Assembly: GCA_902767725.1 (NCBI GenBank)
Contig: CACXIM010000072.1
Span: 1-36,117, forward strand
Length of the DNA: 36,117 nucleotides
Reading direction: 5' to 3'
DNA from: an uncultured Bacteroidia bacterium
GTDB lineage: Bacteria > Bacteroidota > Bacteroidia > Bacteroidales > F082
Positions 21,034 to 28,943 of the stretch are shown here, in pieces (within the stretch, counting starts at the first letter, position 1; the number at the start of each line of letters is the position of its first letter). The position numbers and the translations under genes are program-made. The notes beneath the pieces were generated by a model. The model ran no database searches, was not told the DNA's origin, and was given only the letters and a program-made list of their open reading frames with translations.

Positions 21034-23025
21034 TTATTCTAACTCGATTAACTGCATTTTATTGTCTACCATTTGGTTTTCCCTGACCAAAACGTGCTTC
21101 ACTTTGGCGGTCCCAGTAGCCACGATATTGTTTTCCATCTTCATGGCTTCCACAACCATCATGATGGTTCCTTCCTTCACCTCGTCACCTTCCTTGACAT
21201 TGATTTTCACCACTTTGCCAGGCATAGGTGAGACCAAACGCGACTTGTCGTTGACCTGCTCCTTGCAGGCATAATCAAGGTTATCGTTGAGTTGATCTGT
21301 GCGGAAACAGGTGAAGTTAAGGCCGTGGAAATTGACGATGGTCTTCTGCTCGTCGTTGACGGAACAGTAGACCGTTTCGGTGCGGCCATTAAGCATGACT
21401 TTCAGCTGACGATTGTCATATTGGATAAACTCTACCGCAAAAGGCGTCTCCCCTACCGTTCCTTTGATTTTGCCCGATTCGGCTGCACAGATACTAACAG
21501 GGACCTTACGCCCTTCCACGTCAACGGTAATCTGCATGTGATAACGCCAATAGCCTATCTCCTCCCACACATTCTCAGGATGCTGCTCCACCTGCTTCTT
21601 ACAGAAATCATACATCAGGAAAGCAGCTACTATATCATTGACGTTCTGCGCGTTGTGACTATCCTCCAAAGCCTTAACCAATGCCTCTTGGTGGGTGGCA
21701 CAGAAGCCCGTATCAATCTTATTATCGACGAAGTCTTCGTTTTTGATTACTTCCCAAAGGTAAGCCTTGTTGGTGGTGAGGCCTTGAATGATGAACTCCT
21801 TCAAGGCACGACGGGCGGTTTCGATAGCGCTCAAACGGTCCTTGGAATGACAGGTGAGTTTAGCGATCATTGGGTCGTAAGCCTCTGTGATTGTGCATGT
21901 GCCATCAATACTGCTGTCGACGCGTGCTCCACGTACCTGTGGCTCATGGTAGGCAGTCACCTTGCCCGGCGTAGGCAGGAAACCATTGTTGGGGTCTTCG
22001 GCGTAGATACGCAACTCTATGGCGTGGCCTTGAGGTTGAATGGATTCTTGCGTCCAGCCCATTTCCTTTCCCCTCGCAATGCGAATCTGTTCCTCCACGA
22101 TGTCAATGCCTGTGCGCATCTCCGTGACAGGATGTTCGACCTGAATGCGGGTGTTCATCTCAAGGAAATAGAAATTCAGGTCCTTGTCGACGAGAAACTC
22201 CACCGTTCCAGCATTGCAGTAGCCAATGGCTTTGCACAATTGGACAGCGGTGTCGCAAATCTGTTGGCGTTTTTCCTCTGTCAACGTTGGCGAGGGCGAC
22301 TCTTCGATGATCTTTTGGTAACGGCGTTGTATGGTGCATTCTCGTTCATGGAGATGAATGACGTTGCCGAAATGGTCGGCAAGCACCTGCACCTCGATAT
22401 GGCGCGGGTTTTCGATGTATTGTTCGATAAAGACGGTACCGTCGCCAAAGTATTTCTCCGCCTCACGAGAGGCGCGTTCCAGCTCGTGCTGGAGGTCATT
22501 CTTTTCCCAGACAATGTGCATGCCTTTACCCCCTCCTCCTGCAGCAGCCTTTATTAAAACAGGATAAGGCAAAGTGTCGGCAGCTTGCAGGATGTCGTCA
22601 TGACTACCCATCATACCAAAAGTAACAGGGATACCATGCTCAACGGCAATCTTTCGTGCTTCAATTTTGTTGCCCATCAACCGCATGGTATTGGCTTCGG
22701 GACCGATGAAGATGAGATTATTAGCTTGGCAGGCTTCGGCCAGTTCGGGACTCTCAGAAAGAAAGCCGTAACCAGGGTGTATGGCATCTGCACCCGAGTC
22801 AAGAGCCGCGTCGATAATTTTTCGGACGTTTAGGTAAGTATCCTTTAAGGAGCCGTTGCCAAGAGGGTAAGCCTCATCGGCCATGCGGCGATGAAGTGCA
22901 TTGGCATCGTTGTCAGCGAAGATGGCAACGGAAACAATGTGCAACTTACGCAACGTCTTGATAATGCGAACTGCTATTTCGCCACGGTTGGCAACTAAAA
23001 CCTTATTAATTCTTTTGCTGTTCAT
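21034..23025 (-). CDS. Biotin carboxylase fused to biotin carboxyl carrier domain (acyl-CoA carboxylase alpha type)
   Basis: Carboxylates its own biotin with ATP and bicarbonate; a partner carboxyltransferase then carboxylates an acyl-CoA. In 663 residues: N-terminal LVANRGEIAVRI, ATP-grasp loop GGGGKGM (163-169), HLHERECTIQRR (225-234 region), catalytic EMNTRIQVEH (289-298), and a C-terminal biotin domain with AMKMEN (biotinylated Lys629). This is the layout of propionyl-, methylcrotonyl- or acetyl-CoA carboxylase alpha subunits. The beta (carboxyltransferase) gene is not in the window. A promoter lies at 23046-23053. Which acyl-CoA is used cannot be decided from sequence. Confidence 0.94.
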   Translation of the reverse strand: MNSKRINKVLVANRGEIAVRIIKTLRKLHIVSVAIFADNDANALHRRMADEAYPLGNGSLKDTYLNVRKIIDAALDSGADAIHPGYGFLSESPELAEACQANNLIFIGPEANTMRLMGNKIEARKIAVEHGIPVTFGMMGSHDDILQAADTLPYPVLIKAAAGGGGKGMHIVWEKNDLQHELERASREAEKYFGDGTVFIEQYIENPRHIEVQVLADHFGNVIHLHERECTIQRRYQKIIEESPSPTLTEEKRQQICDTAVQLCKAIGYCNAGTVEFLVDKDLNFYFLEMNTRIQVEHPVTEMRTGIDIVEEQIRIARGKEMGWTQESIQPQGHAIELRIYAEDPNNGFLPTPGKVTAYHEPQVRGARVDSSIDGTCTITEAYDPMIAKLTCHSKDRLSAIETARRALKEFIIQGLTTNKAYLWEVIKNEDFVDNKIDTGFCATHQEALVKALEDSHNAQNVNDIVAAFLMYDFCKKQVEQHPENVWEEIGYWRYHMQITVDVEGRKVPVSICAAESGKIKGTVGETPFAVEFIQYDNRQLKVMLNGRTETVYCSVNDEQKTIVNFHGLNFTCFRTDQLNDNLDYACKEQVNDKSRLVSPMPGKVVKINVKEGDEVKEGTIMMVVEAMKMENNIVATGTAKVKHVLVRENQMVDNKMQLIELE

Positions 23026-23045
23026 GGAGGTCGGGAATGATAGCG

Positions 23046-23053
23046 CAAAAATA
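23046..23053 (-). promoter_or_regulatory. -7 promoter element for the biotin carboxylase gene
   Basis: On the minus strand TATTTTTG lies about 20 nt before the ATG at 23025. It begins right after the T tract of the upstream terminator. Confidence 0.65.
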
Positions 23054-23059
23054 CAAAAA

Positions 23060-23097
23060 GAAAGACAACCAATAAAGATTGTCTTTCCTTTTTTGCT
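23060..23097 (-). terminator. Terminator of the gene for the type IX-sorted secreted protein
   Basis: On the minus strand AAAGACAA-TCTTTATTGG-TTGTCTTT is followed by CTTTTTG. A-rich bases precede it, so it may also act in the other direction. Confidence 0.8.
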
Positions 23098-23107
23098 GGT
23101 GAATTGT

Positions 23108-23144
23108 GGAGACGTTTCAGAAGACGTTTCAGGAAACGTCTCTA
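23108..23144. repeat. GAGACGTTTC inverted/tandem repeat
   Basis: GGAGACGTTTC, AGAAGACGTTTC and AGGAAACGTCTC occur in sequence; the first two are tandem and the last is inverted, so GAGACGTTTC can pair with GAAACGTCTC. On the minus strand it begins about 9 nt after the stop codon of the secreted protein gene. Confidence 0.85.
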
Positions 23145-23152
23145 CAGTTTCA

Positions 23153-26038
23153 TCAATAAACCATGAACTTCACGGTCTCGTTCTTGGCACCCTGGCTGAG
23201 ACGCAGGATATAAGAACCAGCACTGAGGCTCTCGGCGTTGATGTTGATTTGATGCATGCCTTCGCTCAAGCGGCCCATGTTTTGATTCATCACCATGCGG
23301 CCAGCCATGTCGAACACTTGATAGTTGACATCGCAGCTTTCCATGAGGTCGAAGCTAACGGTAGCTTGGCTGCGAACCGGGTTGGGATAGATGTTCACGT
23401 TGACAACATTGTCGACGCTTGGGGTCTCAGGCACGCTGGCGAAATCTTTCTTATAGTTCTCGCAGCGGAACACGCCACGGCCGTAGGTGGCGGCATAGAT
23501 GATGCCCGTGTTCTTCACACCAGGATATTCTGTGACAAAGTCGCCTTCGCTGGTGTGATTCACCGTAGTGACATCCTCAACATAGTGGCGTTGTTGTTTG
23601 AGTTCCATAACAGGAATTTCGCCCATAGCATCGCCATCGTATGTCCAGGTGCTGAGATTCTTGGATCTGTAGATACCGCGTTCTGTACCGATAATTACAT
23701 CGCCCGTGGTCATGTCAATTAATGAAGAATAGACAGGCATCTTGGGCAGATTGCCTTGTTTGGAGACGAAGGTGGGTTCGTCAGCCATAGCGTCGGTGGT
23801 ATAGAACACATAGTCTTCATTACCATAATTACCGCAGGTGATAAGGACCTTGTTGCCGTCGCGCGGGTCGACACTGACGGAAGTCACGCACTGGCCGTCG
23901 ATGGGCAATGTGATTTGAGTGACGACAGCAGCATACTGATCGCTAGTAATAAGACCAGTAGCTCTATCGATGACGCTATTCAGGCCAGAGATACGGAAGA
24001 ACTTACCATCCTTGAAGCCGACAAACATAGCATCGCCGTCGGGAGTGATATCCATGCTGAGAGGCGTACCCTTGAAGCCAGAGTGATTCTTATCGGCCAA
24101 CTTGTACCAATTGGCACGCTTGTCAAACTGAAGGGGTGTACGAGTCATAAGGAAGGTCTCGGTCGAAGCCACGAAGAAATAAGAAGTGATGGGGTCGTGA
24201 ACTTCAATGGAGTCGCCAGCGGCAAGAGGAGCGGTCAACTTATAATTGAAGGGATAGTTGTTTCTACTCATTACCTGAACGGTAGTACCTGCATCCTGAT
24301 GGTGTCCTGTTTCGTTGAAGTACCAAGCGGTTTCAGGATTCAACTGGTTATTGTAATTCTCATAGAGAAGGACAGGCATACGGAAAGAGGTAGTAGTTGG
24401 TAAATAAGAGGATGTGTCGGAGAAGGCTGCGGTGAAGTTGGTGGAAACCCAGTCTTCGCCTGCGGTTTGGGTACGAGCCAAACCACCTTCCTTATAAGTC
24501 ACGAAGAAGGTGTTGGGGTTCATTGCCGAGATAGCGCAGGACCCAGCGTTGGAAGCGTCAGAGAACATGCCCATGTTGTCGCCCGAAGGATTAATCCAAT
24601 AACCCGTTTCAAGGGTATTGCCTTCTGCATTGCCAGGAATATAAACCGTACCATGGTCGAGACCACCAGCCAAGACGCGGGTATCTTTACCAGAGGGAGC
24701 TACACTAAACATACGGGAAGTGGTGTAATTACGGTTGCAGTTGCTGAAAGTGAATCTGCCCGTGGCCTTATAAACGCCGCCATCAGTACCCACATAGCAT
24801 TCTTGTGAGTTGTTGGGGTTAAAGACCATAGTATGGATGCCAACGTGAATATAGTCTGGCATATAATAGACAGATTGGTTGGTCAACTGGTTGGCGATAT
24901 AATAACCATTACTTGAAGTAGCAGTAAGAGACCAAAGATTGTAGCCAAGCACGTAGACAAGCTCAGCATTTTCAGGATCGACCACAATGCCGTGGTTGTA
25001 TAATCCACGGTCACCATAGACGTTGTGACCCACATTAGCAGTTACTGCAGGAAGTGCAGTACGCCAAGTTTCGCCCTTGTCGTTTGAGACATAAATGCCA
25101 GTGTGAGTACCACTATTATTGATAAAACTGGCATAGATAACATTAACATCCGAGGGAGCAATGGCGAGGTCAACCATGCCATCAGCAGCGGCTTGAGGAA
25201 GGAGGCTGTCGCCTTCAAGATTGCTGGTGGTACCTGAGTGATTCACCATGCGCTCAATCTTACGACCGACATAGACCTGACCATCAACAGCAGCAACGAT
25301 GGTGTTGTCGCTACCGACCTTCACAGAGACAGCATTGCCTTCAATGGCAGTAGTCCAATTCTGGCCGCCATCACTCGAATACATCAAACCTTCGTTGGTA
25401 GCAGCCAAAACTTTACCATCGGCAATAGCGAGGTCATTGACAAACAGCCATGAATCACCAGAGGGGGCCACGACTTGTTCAAACACATCATCGGTGAGAG
25501 TATAGAGACCCGTGCCGATGAAGCTGTTGTCGTAGTTTTGTTGGTCGAGACCATTATAAGCAGCAGCATTGCTACCATCACCTGTGCCAACATAGATGAC
25601 GCCATTGGCATCCTGCGCCATGCAGCTGACCATTAAATTGAGACCTCCCACTTGGTGCCATGTGACACCATGGTTGTAAGTCTTGAAGACACCACCACCT
25701 TTAGAGCCGATGTAAACAATGCCATTGGTGTGGCCATTTTCCAGCCTGTTGTCGTACAATACAGCAGAAGTTTGGCCGCCCATGTTGTCGGGACCCATGT
25801 TAATCCAATATAACGGGTCATCGGAGGCGTTTCTTGTTGCCGGCGTCTGCATGGCCTTAAGCACGTCGGCCGGGTCAATCAAGCCCGTCTGTTGGTTAGC
25901 GCGGAGACTGCCCATAAAGCTTTCCGCATTGTTGGTTTGCTTGCGCGGGACATAGTGCCCTCCTTGGTCAGCGATTACTGACTGACCTAAGATCATGATT
26001 ACCAGAAGTAAACTGAAAGGTAAAAATCTCTTTTTCAT
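23153..26038 (-). CDS. Large secreted beta-propeller-like protein with type IX secretion sorting domain
   Basis: 961 residues. An N-terminal signal peptide (MKKRFLPFSLLLVIMILGQS) is followed by many short repeats of the sialidase/BNR or YCF48 kind: GIVYIGSKGGGVFKTYNHGV, GLMYSSDGGQNWTT, GIYVSNDKGETWRT and GIYRSKN. These predict beta-propeller blades. The last about 80 residues form a type A C-terminal sorting domain (NIYPNPV, AGRMVMNQN, SAGSYILRL, ending KFMVY), so the protein should cross the outer membrane by the type IX system. No catalytic site could be identified, so calling it a sialidase would be unjustified. A terminator and promoter follow at 23046-23097. Confidence 0.88.
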   Translation of the reverse strand: MKKRFLPFSLLLVIMILGQSVIADQGGHYVPRKQTNNAESFMGSLRANQQTGLIDPADVLKAMQTPATRNASDDPLYWINMGPDNMGGQTSAVLYDNRLENGHTNGIVYIGSKGGGVFKTYNHGVTWHQVGGLNLMVSCMAQDANGVIYVGTGDGSNAAAYNGLDQQNYDNSFIGTGLYTLTDDVFEQVVAPSGDSWLFVNDLAIADGKVLAATNEGLMYSSDGGQNWTTAIEGNAVSVKVGSDNTIVAAVDGQVYVGRKIERMVNHSGTTSNLEGDSLLPQAAADGMVDLAIAPSDVNVIYASFINNSGTHTGIYVSNDKGETWRTALPAVTANVGHNVYGDRGLYNHGIVVDPENAELVYVLGYNLWSLTATSSNGYYIANQLTNQSVYYMPDYIHVGIHTMVFNPNNSQECYVGTDGGVYKATGRFTFSNCNRNYTTSRMFSVAPSGKDTRVLAGGLDHGTVYIPGNAEGNTLETGYWINPSGDNMGMFSDASNAGSCAISAMNPNTFFVTYKEGGLARTQTAGEDWVSTNFTAAFSDTSSYLPTTTSFRMPVLLYENYNNQLNPETAWYFNETGHHQDAGTTVQVMSRNNYPFNYKLTAPLAAGDSIEVHDPITSYFFVASTETFLMTRTPLQFDKRANWYKLADKNHSGFKGTPLSMDITPDGDAMFVGFKDGKFFRISGLNSVIDRATGLITSDQYAAVVTQITLPIDGQCVTSVSVDPRDGNKVLITCGNYGNEDYVFYTTDAMADEPTFVSKQGNLPKMPVYSSLIDMTTGDVIIGTERGIYRSKNLSTWTYDGDAMGEIPVMELKQQRHYVEDVTTVNHTSEGDFVTEYPGVKNTGIIYAATYGRGVFRCENYKKDFASVPETPSVDNVVNVNIYPNPVRSQATVSFDLMESCDVNYQVFDMAGRMVMNQNMGRLSEGMHQININAESLSAGSYILRLSQGAKNETVKFMVY

Positions 26039-26088
26039 ATCACGAAATTTTAATTAATTCTTTCTTTTACACGTGAGAAAATACATTT

Positions 26089-26127
26089 TGAGGAAAAAAA
26101 ATTCATTTTTTTCTCAAAAAAATTGTT
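26089..26127 (-). terminator. Probable terminator of the bat operon
   Basis: On the minus strand TTGAGAAAAAAATGAATTTT continues with TTTTCCTCAA, a stem of about 12 mostly A-T pairs. It is less GC-rich than a typical terminator. The gap before the next gene is otherwise AT-rich, with a weak TATTTTCT. Confidence 0.5.
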
Positions 26128-26144
26128 TCAGTACCCTTAAAAGG

Positions 26145-26903
26145 TCAGAAAGAAAGCATTTTATCCGCTTCAAGCCATCCAATGCTACCATTGGCGATTC
26201 GAACCTTATTCCAGCCGTTTGACGACTCCAAAATGGTCACTTTAGTTCCTTCGTGCAAAACGAAAAGATCGACACTGACTTCGGCTGGAGAGCTTTTCAC
26301 TGTCACCGTAGGCGACATAATGATGGCCTGGTCTTGTGTTGTGCTGTTATATTTAAGCTGTGCAGCAAAAACCACCGAAAGTGCAAAAACTGCGAGGAAA
26401 AGAATGCCCATAAAAAAGCCCAACTTGCGCAATCCGATACGACGAGAACGGAAAAACAGGAAGGCACAAACAAGAAGTAGAGCAAAAGCAGCTACCGACC
26501 ACCATGCCCAACGATCACTCGAATAGGACGTCCTCAAGCTGTGCCACCAACGTTCGATGAATGACTGAGGCACCGGCTCAATCTTGTCAACAATGGCAAG
26601 ATTAGCAATTTGAAGATTGGTTTGAACATCCTCGTTCGACGGATCAAGCTTCAAAGCTTTCTCATAATAGTAGATGGCCATGGGATAGTTGCGCATCTTG
26701 TAGTAGGCATTGCCCATGTTGTAATAGACTGGCACCGACTCCATTTCTGTGTTGAGAATCTTCTGATAGAGCTCCACGGCGTTGTCGTAGTTACCAGAGT
26801 TATAGGCTGCATTGGCTTGGTTAAACCATTCGTCGACAGGGCTCTGGGCAAAGGTCCAACCCATCATTACCAACATATATATTAATAAGGTGTATCTTTT
26901 CAT
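26145..26903 (-). CDS. batE: BatE: TPR and SH3 domain membrane protein
   Basis: Last gene of the Bat (aerotolerance) operon, 252 residues. A signal sequence (residues 1-20) is followed by TPR helices (about 24-105; NQANAAYNSGNYDNAVELYQ, then VYYNMGNAYYKMRNYPMAIY), two membrane helices (about 132-151 and 161-181) and a C-terminal bacterial SH3 domain (about 193-251) with GTKVTILESSNGWNKVRIAN and GSIGWLEADK. It sits 20 bp after batD. TPR and SH3 parts would lie in the periplasm. Bat proteins have been linked to oxygen or stress tolerance in several bacteria; the mechanism is unclear. Confidence 0.92.
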   Translation of the reverse strand: MKRYTLLIYMLVMMGWTFAQSPVDEWFNQANAAYNSGNYDNAVELYQKILNTEMESVPVYYNMGNAYYKMRNYPMAIYYYEKALKLDPSNEDVQTNLQIANLAIVDKIEPVPQSFIERWWHSLRTSYSSDRWAWWSVAAFALLLVCAFLFFRSRRIGLRKLGFFMGILFLAVFALSVVFAAQLKYNSTTQDQAIIMSPTVTVKSSPAEVSVDLFVLHEGTKVTILESSNGWNKVRIANGSIGWLEADKMLSF

Positions 26904-26923
26904 TTTGTTATTCCTTTCATTGT

Positions 26924-28795
26924 TCAGATGACTTTTTCCGCTTTCGAAATGACGTCGATGCCACGTTGATAAAGATCGTCCATCTTCTCCTCGGCACTAC
27001 CAGGAGCGAAACGGGCAAACTCGCAGCTGTTAAGTGTGTCCACAAACTGTTGTGTCAACTCATCGGGCACATCCTTGCCCTTCATGGTCTCACTCACCGT
27101 CTCCATCGACAACTTAGAGCGCTCTATGCCAAGCTTATCTGCGATATAACCCCATAAGGCCTGCGACATTTCCTCATAGAACTTCTCCTGGTCTTTGGCT
27201 TTTAAGTGTTGATAAGCATTCTTCAAGCGGCCACGTGCCACCTTGTCGGCCTTGCGGTTGCGGTTGGCGGCTGTGTCCTTTGCCAGATCAGCGCGCTTCT
27301 TCAGGACGAACAGCAAAACGAAGAAGACCACTAATATACCCAACAGGATGGCAAAATAAACCGACGAGGCAAAGAAGCTGGAATGTTTGGGCTTTAAATG
27401 AGAACCGTCATTCATAATATGGCGCACATCGTTGCCCAGATACTTGATGTCTTCCTGATTGGAAGCATACACTCCACCACCATCGCCTTCGCTATCCTTA
27501 CCTTTCTTCACCGAGAGTTCGTATGGCTCAGAAAGCAGTGTTTGGTAGGTTTCCGTATTGGGGTTGAAGAAAGTAAACTCCACAGGTTGGATAGAGAAAG
27601 TGCCGGCACGACGTGGGATGGCCAAATACTCAGCTTTTTTTGTACCCGTCAGACCTTGAGCACCGACATCTGTCGAAGTGGTGATTTTAGGGTCGTACAC
27701 CTCGAAATCAGGCGGGAAAACCGGCTCGGGCATCTGCAACAGCTCCACGTTACCCGAACCAGATACGGTTAAGGTTAACGTAACCGCCTCGTTAGTGCTC
27801 AGTTCCGACTTGTCAATCGACGAGGTGAATTTATAATTTCCCACAGCACCAGCAAACGAATCGGGCTTGCCGTTTTCGGGGAGCGCCTTTACGTCGATAC
27901 TAAGCGACTGCGATGAAAGTTCCTTCTGCACATTGGTGATATTGTTGTTGAAGAAGGGGTCGTTGAAGAAAGCCTCAAAGGGATCCATGCTACGGCGTTG
28001 GCTCCGTTGGGTACGAATCTGTGCAATGCACTCCATCGACATAGGGTCAATAGCTAACTTACCAGAGCGCTGAGGCACGATGATCACCTTTTGGATTTCG
28101 GCGGTCGTGTATTCAATACCATTGACATATTCGCTCGACTGCTTCAGCTTGCCGCTGTTGTCGGAGATGTCTTTTGTCCAGAAGCCAGCATATGACGGCA
28201 TTTTGGAGACAGACACCGACGACACAGGCACCTTGGTGTAAAACTTATAGGTCAGCACGACCTGGTCGCCCAAATATACCGACTTCTTGGAAGGGATACA
28301 CCTGAGGAACAAGTCCTTGCCACTGACTTGCGGGTCGTTGGTGTTTTGCTGCGCTTGTCCTTGATTGGACGATGCTCCTCCTCCACCCGAGGCGGCATAG
28401 CTACCGTCGTCGGGCAGCACCTTGACCTCAAAAGGCTCGCTGCTAACCTTGTTGCCATCAACGGTTAGTGATGCTGCTCCGATTTGGAAGGTACCCTCTC
28501 GGGTAGCCTGTATCGCATAGGTATAGGAATTGCGTGTGGAGCGCGTCACCGTGCCATTGATCAATTGGATGCTCGAGCTTGTGGATGTAAAAGGACCGCC
28601 CACCACATTGAAGCCCTCAAACGAAGGGGCCTGGAAATTACGTCCTTCCGCATTGGCTTCAAACACCACTTGGAAACGTTCGCCCACCACCACCTGTTTC
28701 TTGGCGGAAACTGTCAGGGTCGGGGTGTCCTGGGCCCAAAGGGCCATGGGCAATAAACATCCGAGGATTACAAATAATCTGAATACGCTCTTCAT
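26924..28795 (-). CDS. batD: BatD: periplasmic membrane-anchored protein
   Basis: 623 residues. The signal peptide (MKSVFRLFVILGCLLPMALW) is followed by beta-rich repeats opening with LTVSAKKQVVVGERFQVVFE and SFEGFNVVGGPFTSTSSSIQ, the typical BatD start. There is a Ser/Gly/Gln-rich linker (AASGGGGASSNQGQAQQ) and the segment LFLRCIPSKKSVYLGDQVVL. One membrane helix (about 475-498) separates the periplasmic part from a cytoplasmic helical tail (LKAKDQEKFYEEMSQALWGY). It is normal in length for the family. The gap to batC contains the repeat at 28849-28935. Confidence 0.94.
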   Translation of the reverse strand: MKSVFRLFVILGCLLPMALWAQDTPTLTVSAKKQVVVGERFQVVFEANAEGRNFQAPSFEGFNVVGGPFTSTSSSIQLINGTVTRSTRNSYTYAIQATREGTFQIGAASLTVDGNKVSSEPFEVKVLPDDGSYAASGGGGASSNQGQAQQNTNDPQVSGKDLFLRCIPSKKSVYLGDQVVLTYKFYTKVPVSSVSVSKMPSYAGFWTKDISDNSGKLKQSSEYVNGIEYTTAEIQKVIIVPQRSGKLAIDPMSMECIAQIRTQRSQRRSMDPFEAFFNDPFFNNNITNVQKELSSQSLSIDVKALPENGKPDSFAGAVGNYKFTSSIDKSELSTNEAVTLTLTVSGSGNVELLQMPEPVFPPDFEVYDPKITTSTDVGAQGLTGTKKAEYLAIPRRAGTFSIQPVEFTFFNPNTETYQTLLSEPYELSVKKGKDSEGDGGGVYASNQEDIKYLGNDVRHIMNDGSHLKPKHSSFFASSVYFAILLGILVVFFVLLFVLKKRADLAKDTAANRNRKADKVARGRLKNAYQHLKAKDQEKFYEEMSQALWGYIADKLGIERSKLSMETVSETMKGKDVPDELTQQFVDTLNSCEFARFAPGSAEEKMDDLYQRGIDVISKAEKVI

Positions 28796-28848
28796 TATTT
28801 TCTTTGTTCTTTCGGTTGCAAAATTACATTTTTTCGTTTTTCCATCGG

Positions 28849-28935
28849 CAGGGGTTTACACCCCGTTTGCCACTCTATTATCGGCAGGAGTTACACCGGC
28901 CTGCCTACAATCTGTCGCCCCTACGGGGCTAGGCG
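28849..28935. repeat. Triple-hairpin dispersed element, copy in batC-batD gap
   Basis: On the plus strand GGCAGGGGTTTACACCCCGT, then GGCAGGAGTTACACCGGCCT and GTCGCCCCTACGGGGC. Read with the operon it can form three hairpins: CCCCGTAGGGG, GGCAGGCC...CTCCTGCC and GGGGTGTAAACCCC. It lies soon after the batC stop codon. A second copy is at 34543-34630. Confidence 0.88.
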
Positions 28936-28943
28936 TGACCTAA

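Noticed and set aside
21292-22557. 421-codon open frame antisense to the biotin carboxylase gene
   Set aside because: The minus-strand protein has every catalytic motif; this frame has none.
23153-26038. Calling the large secreted protein a sialidase
   Set aside because: Asp-box-like turns alone do not show catalysis; no catalytic Arg triad or Tyr/Glu pair could be made out.
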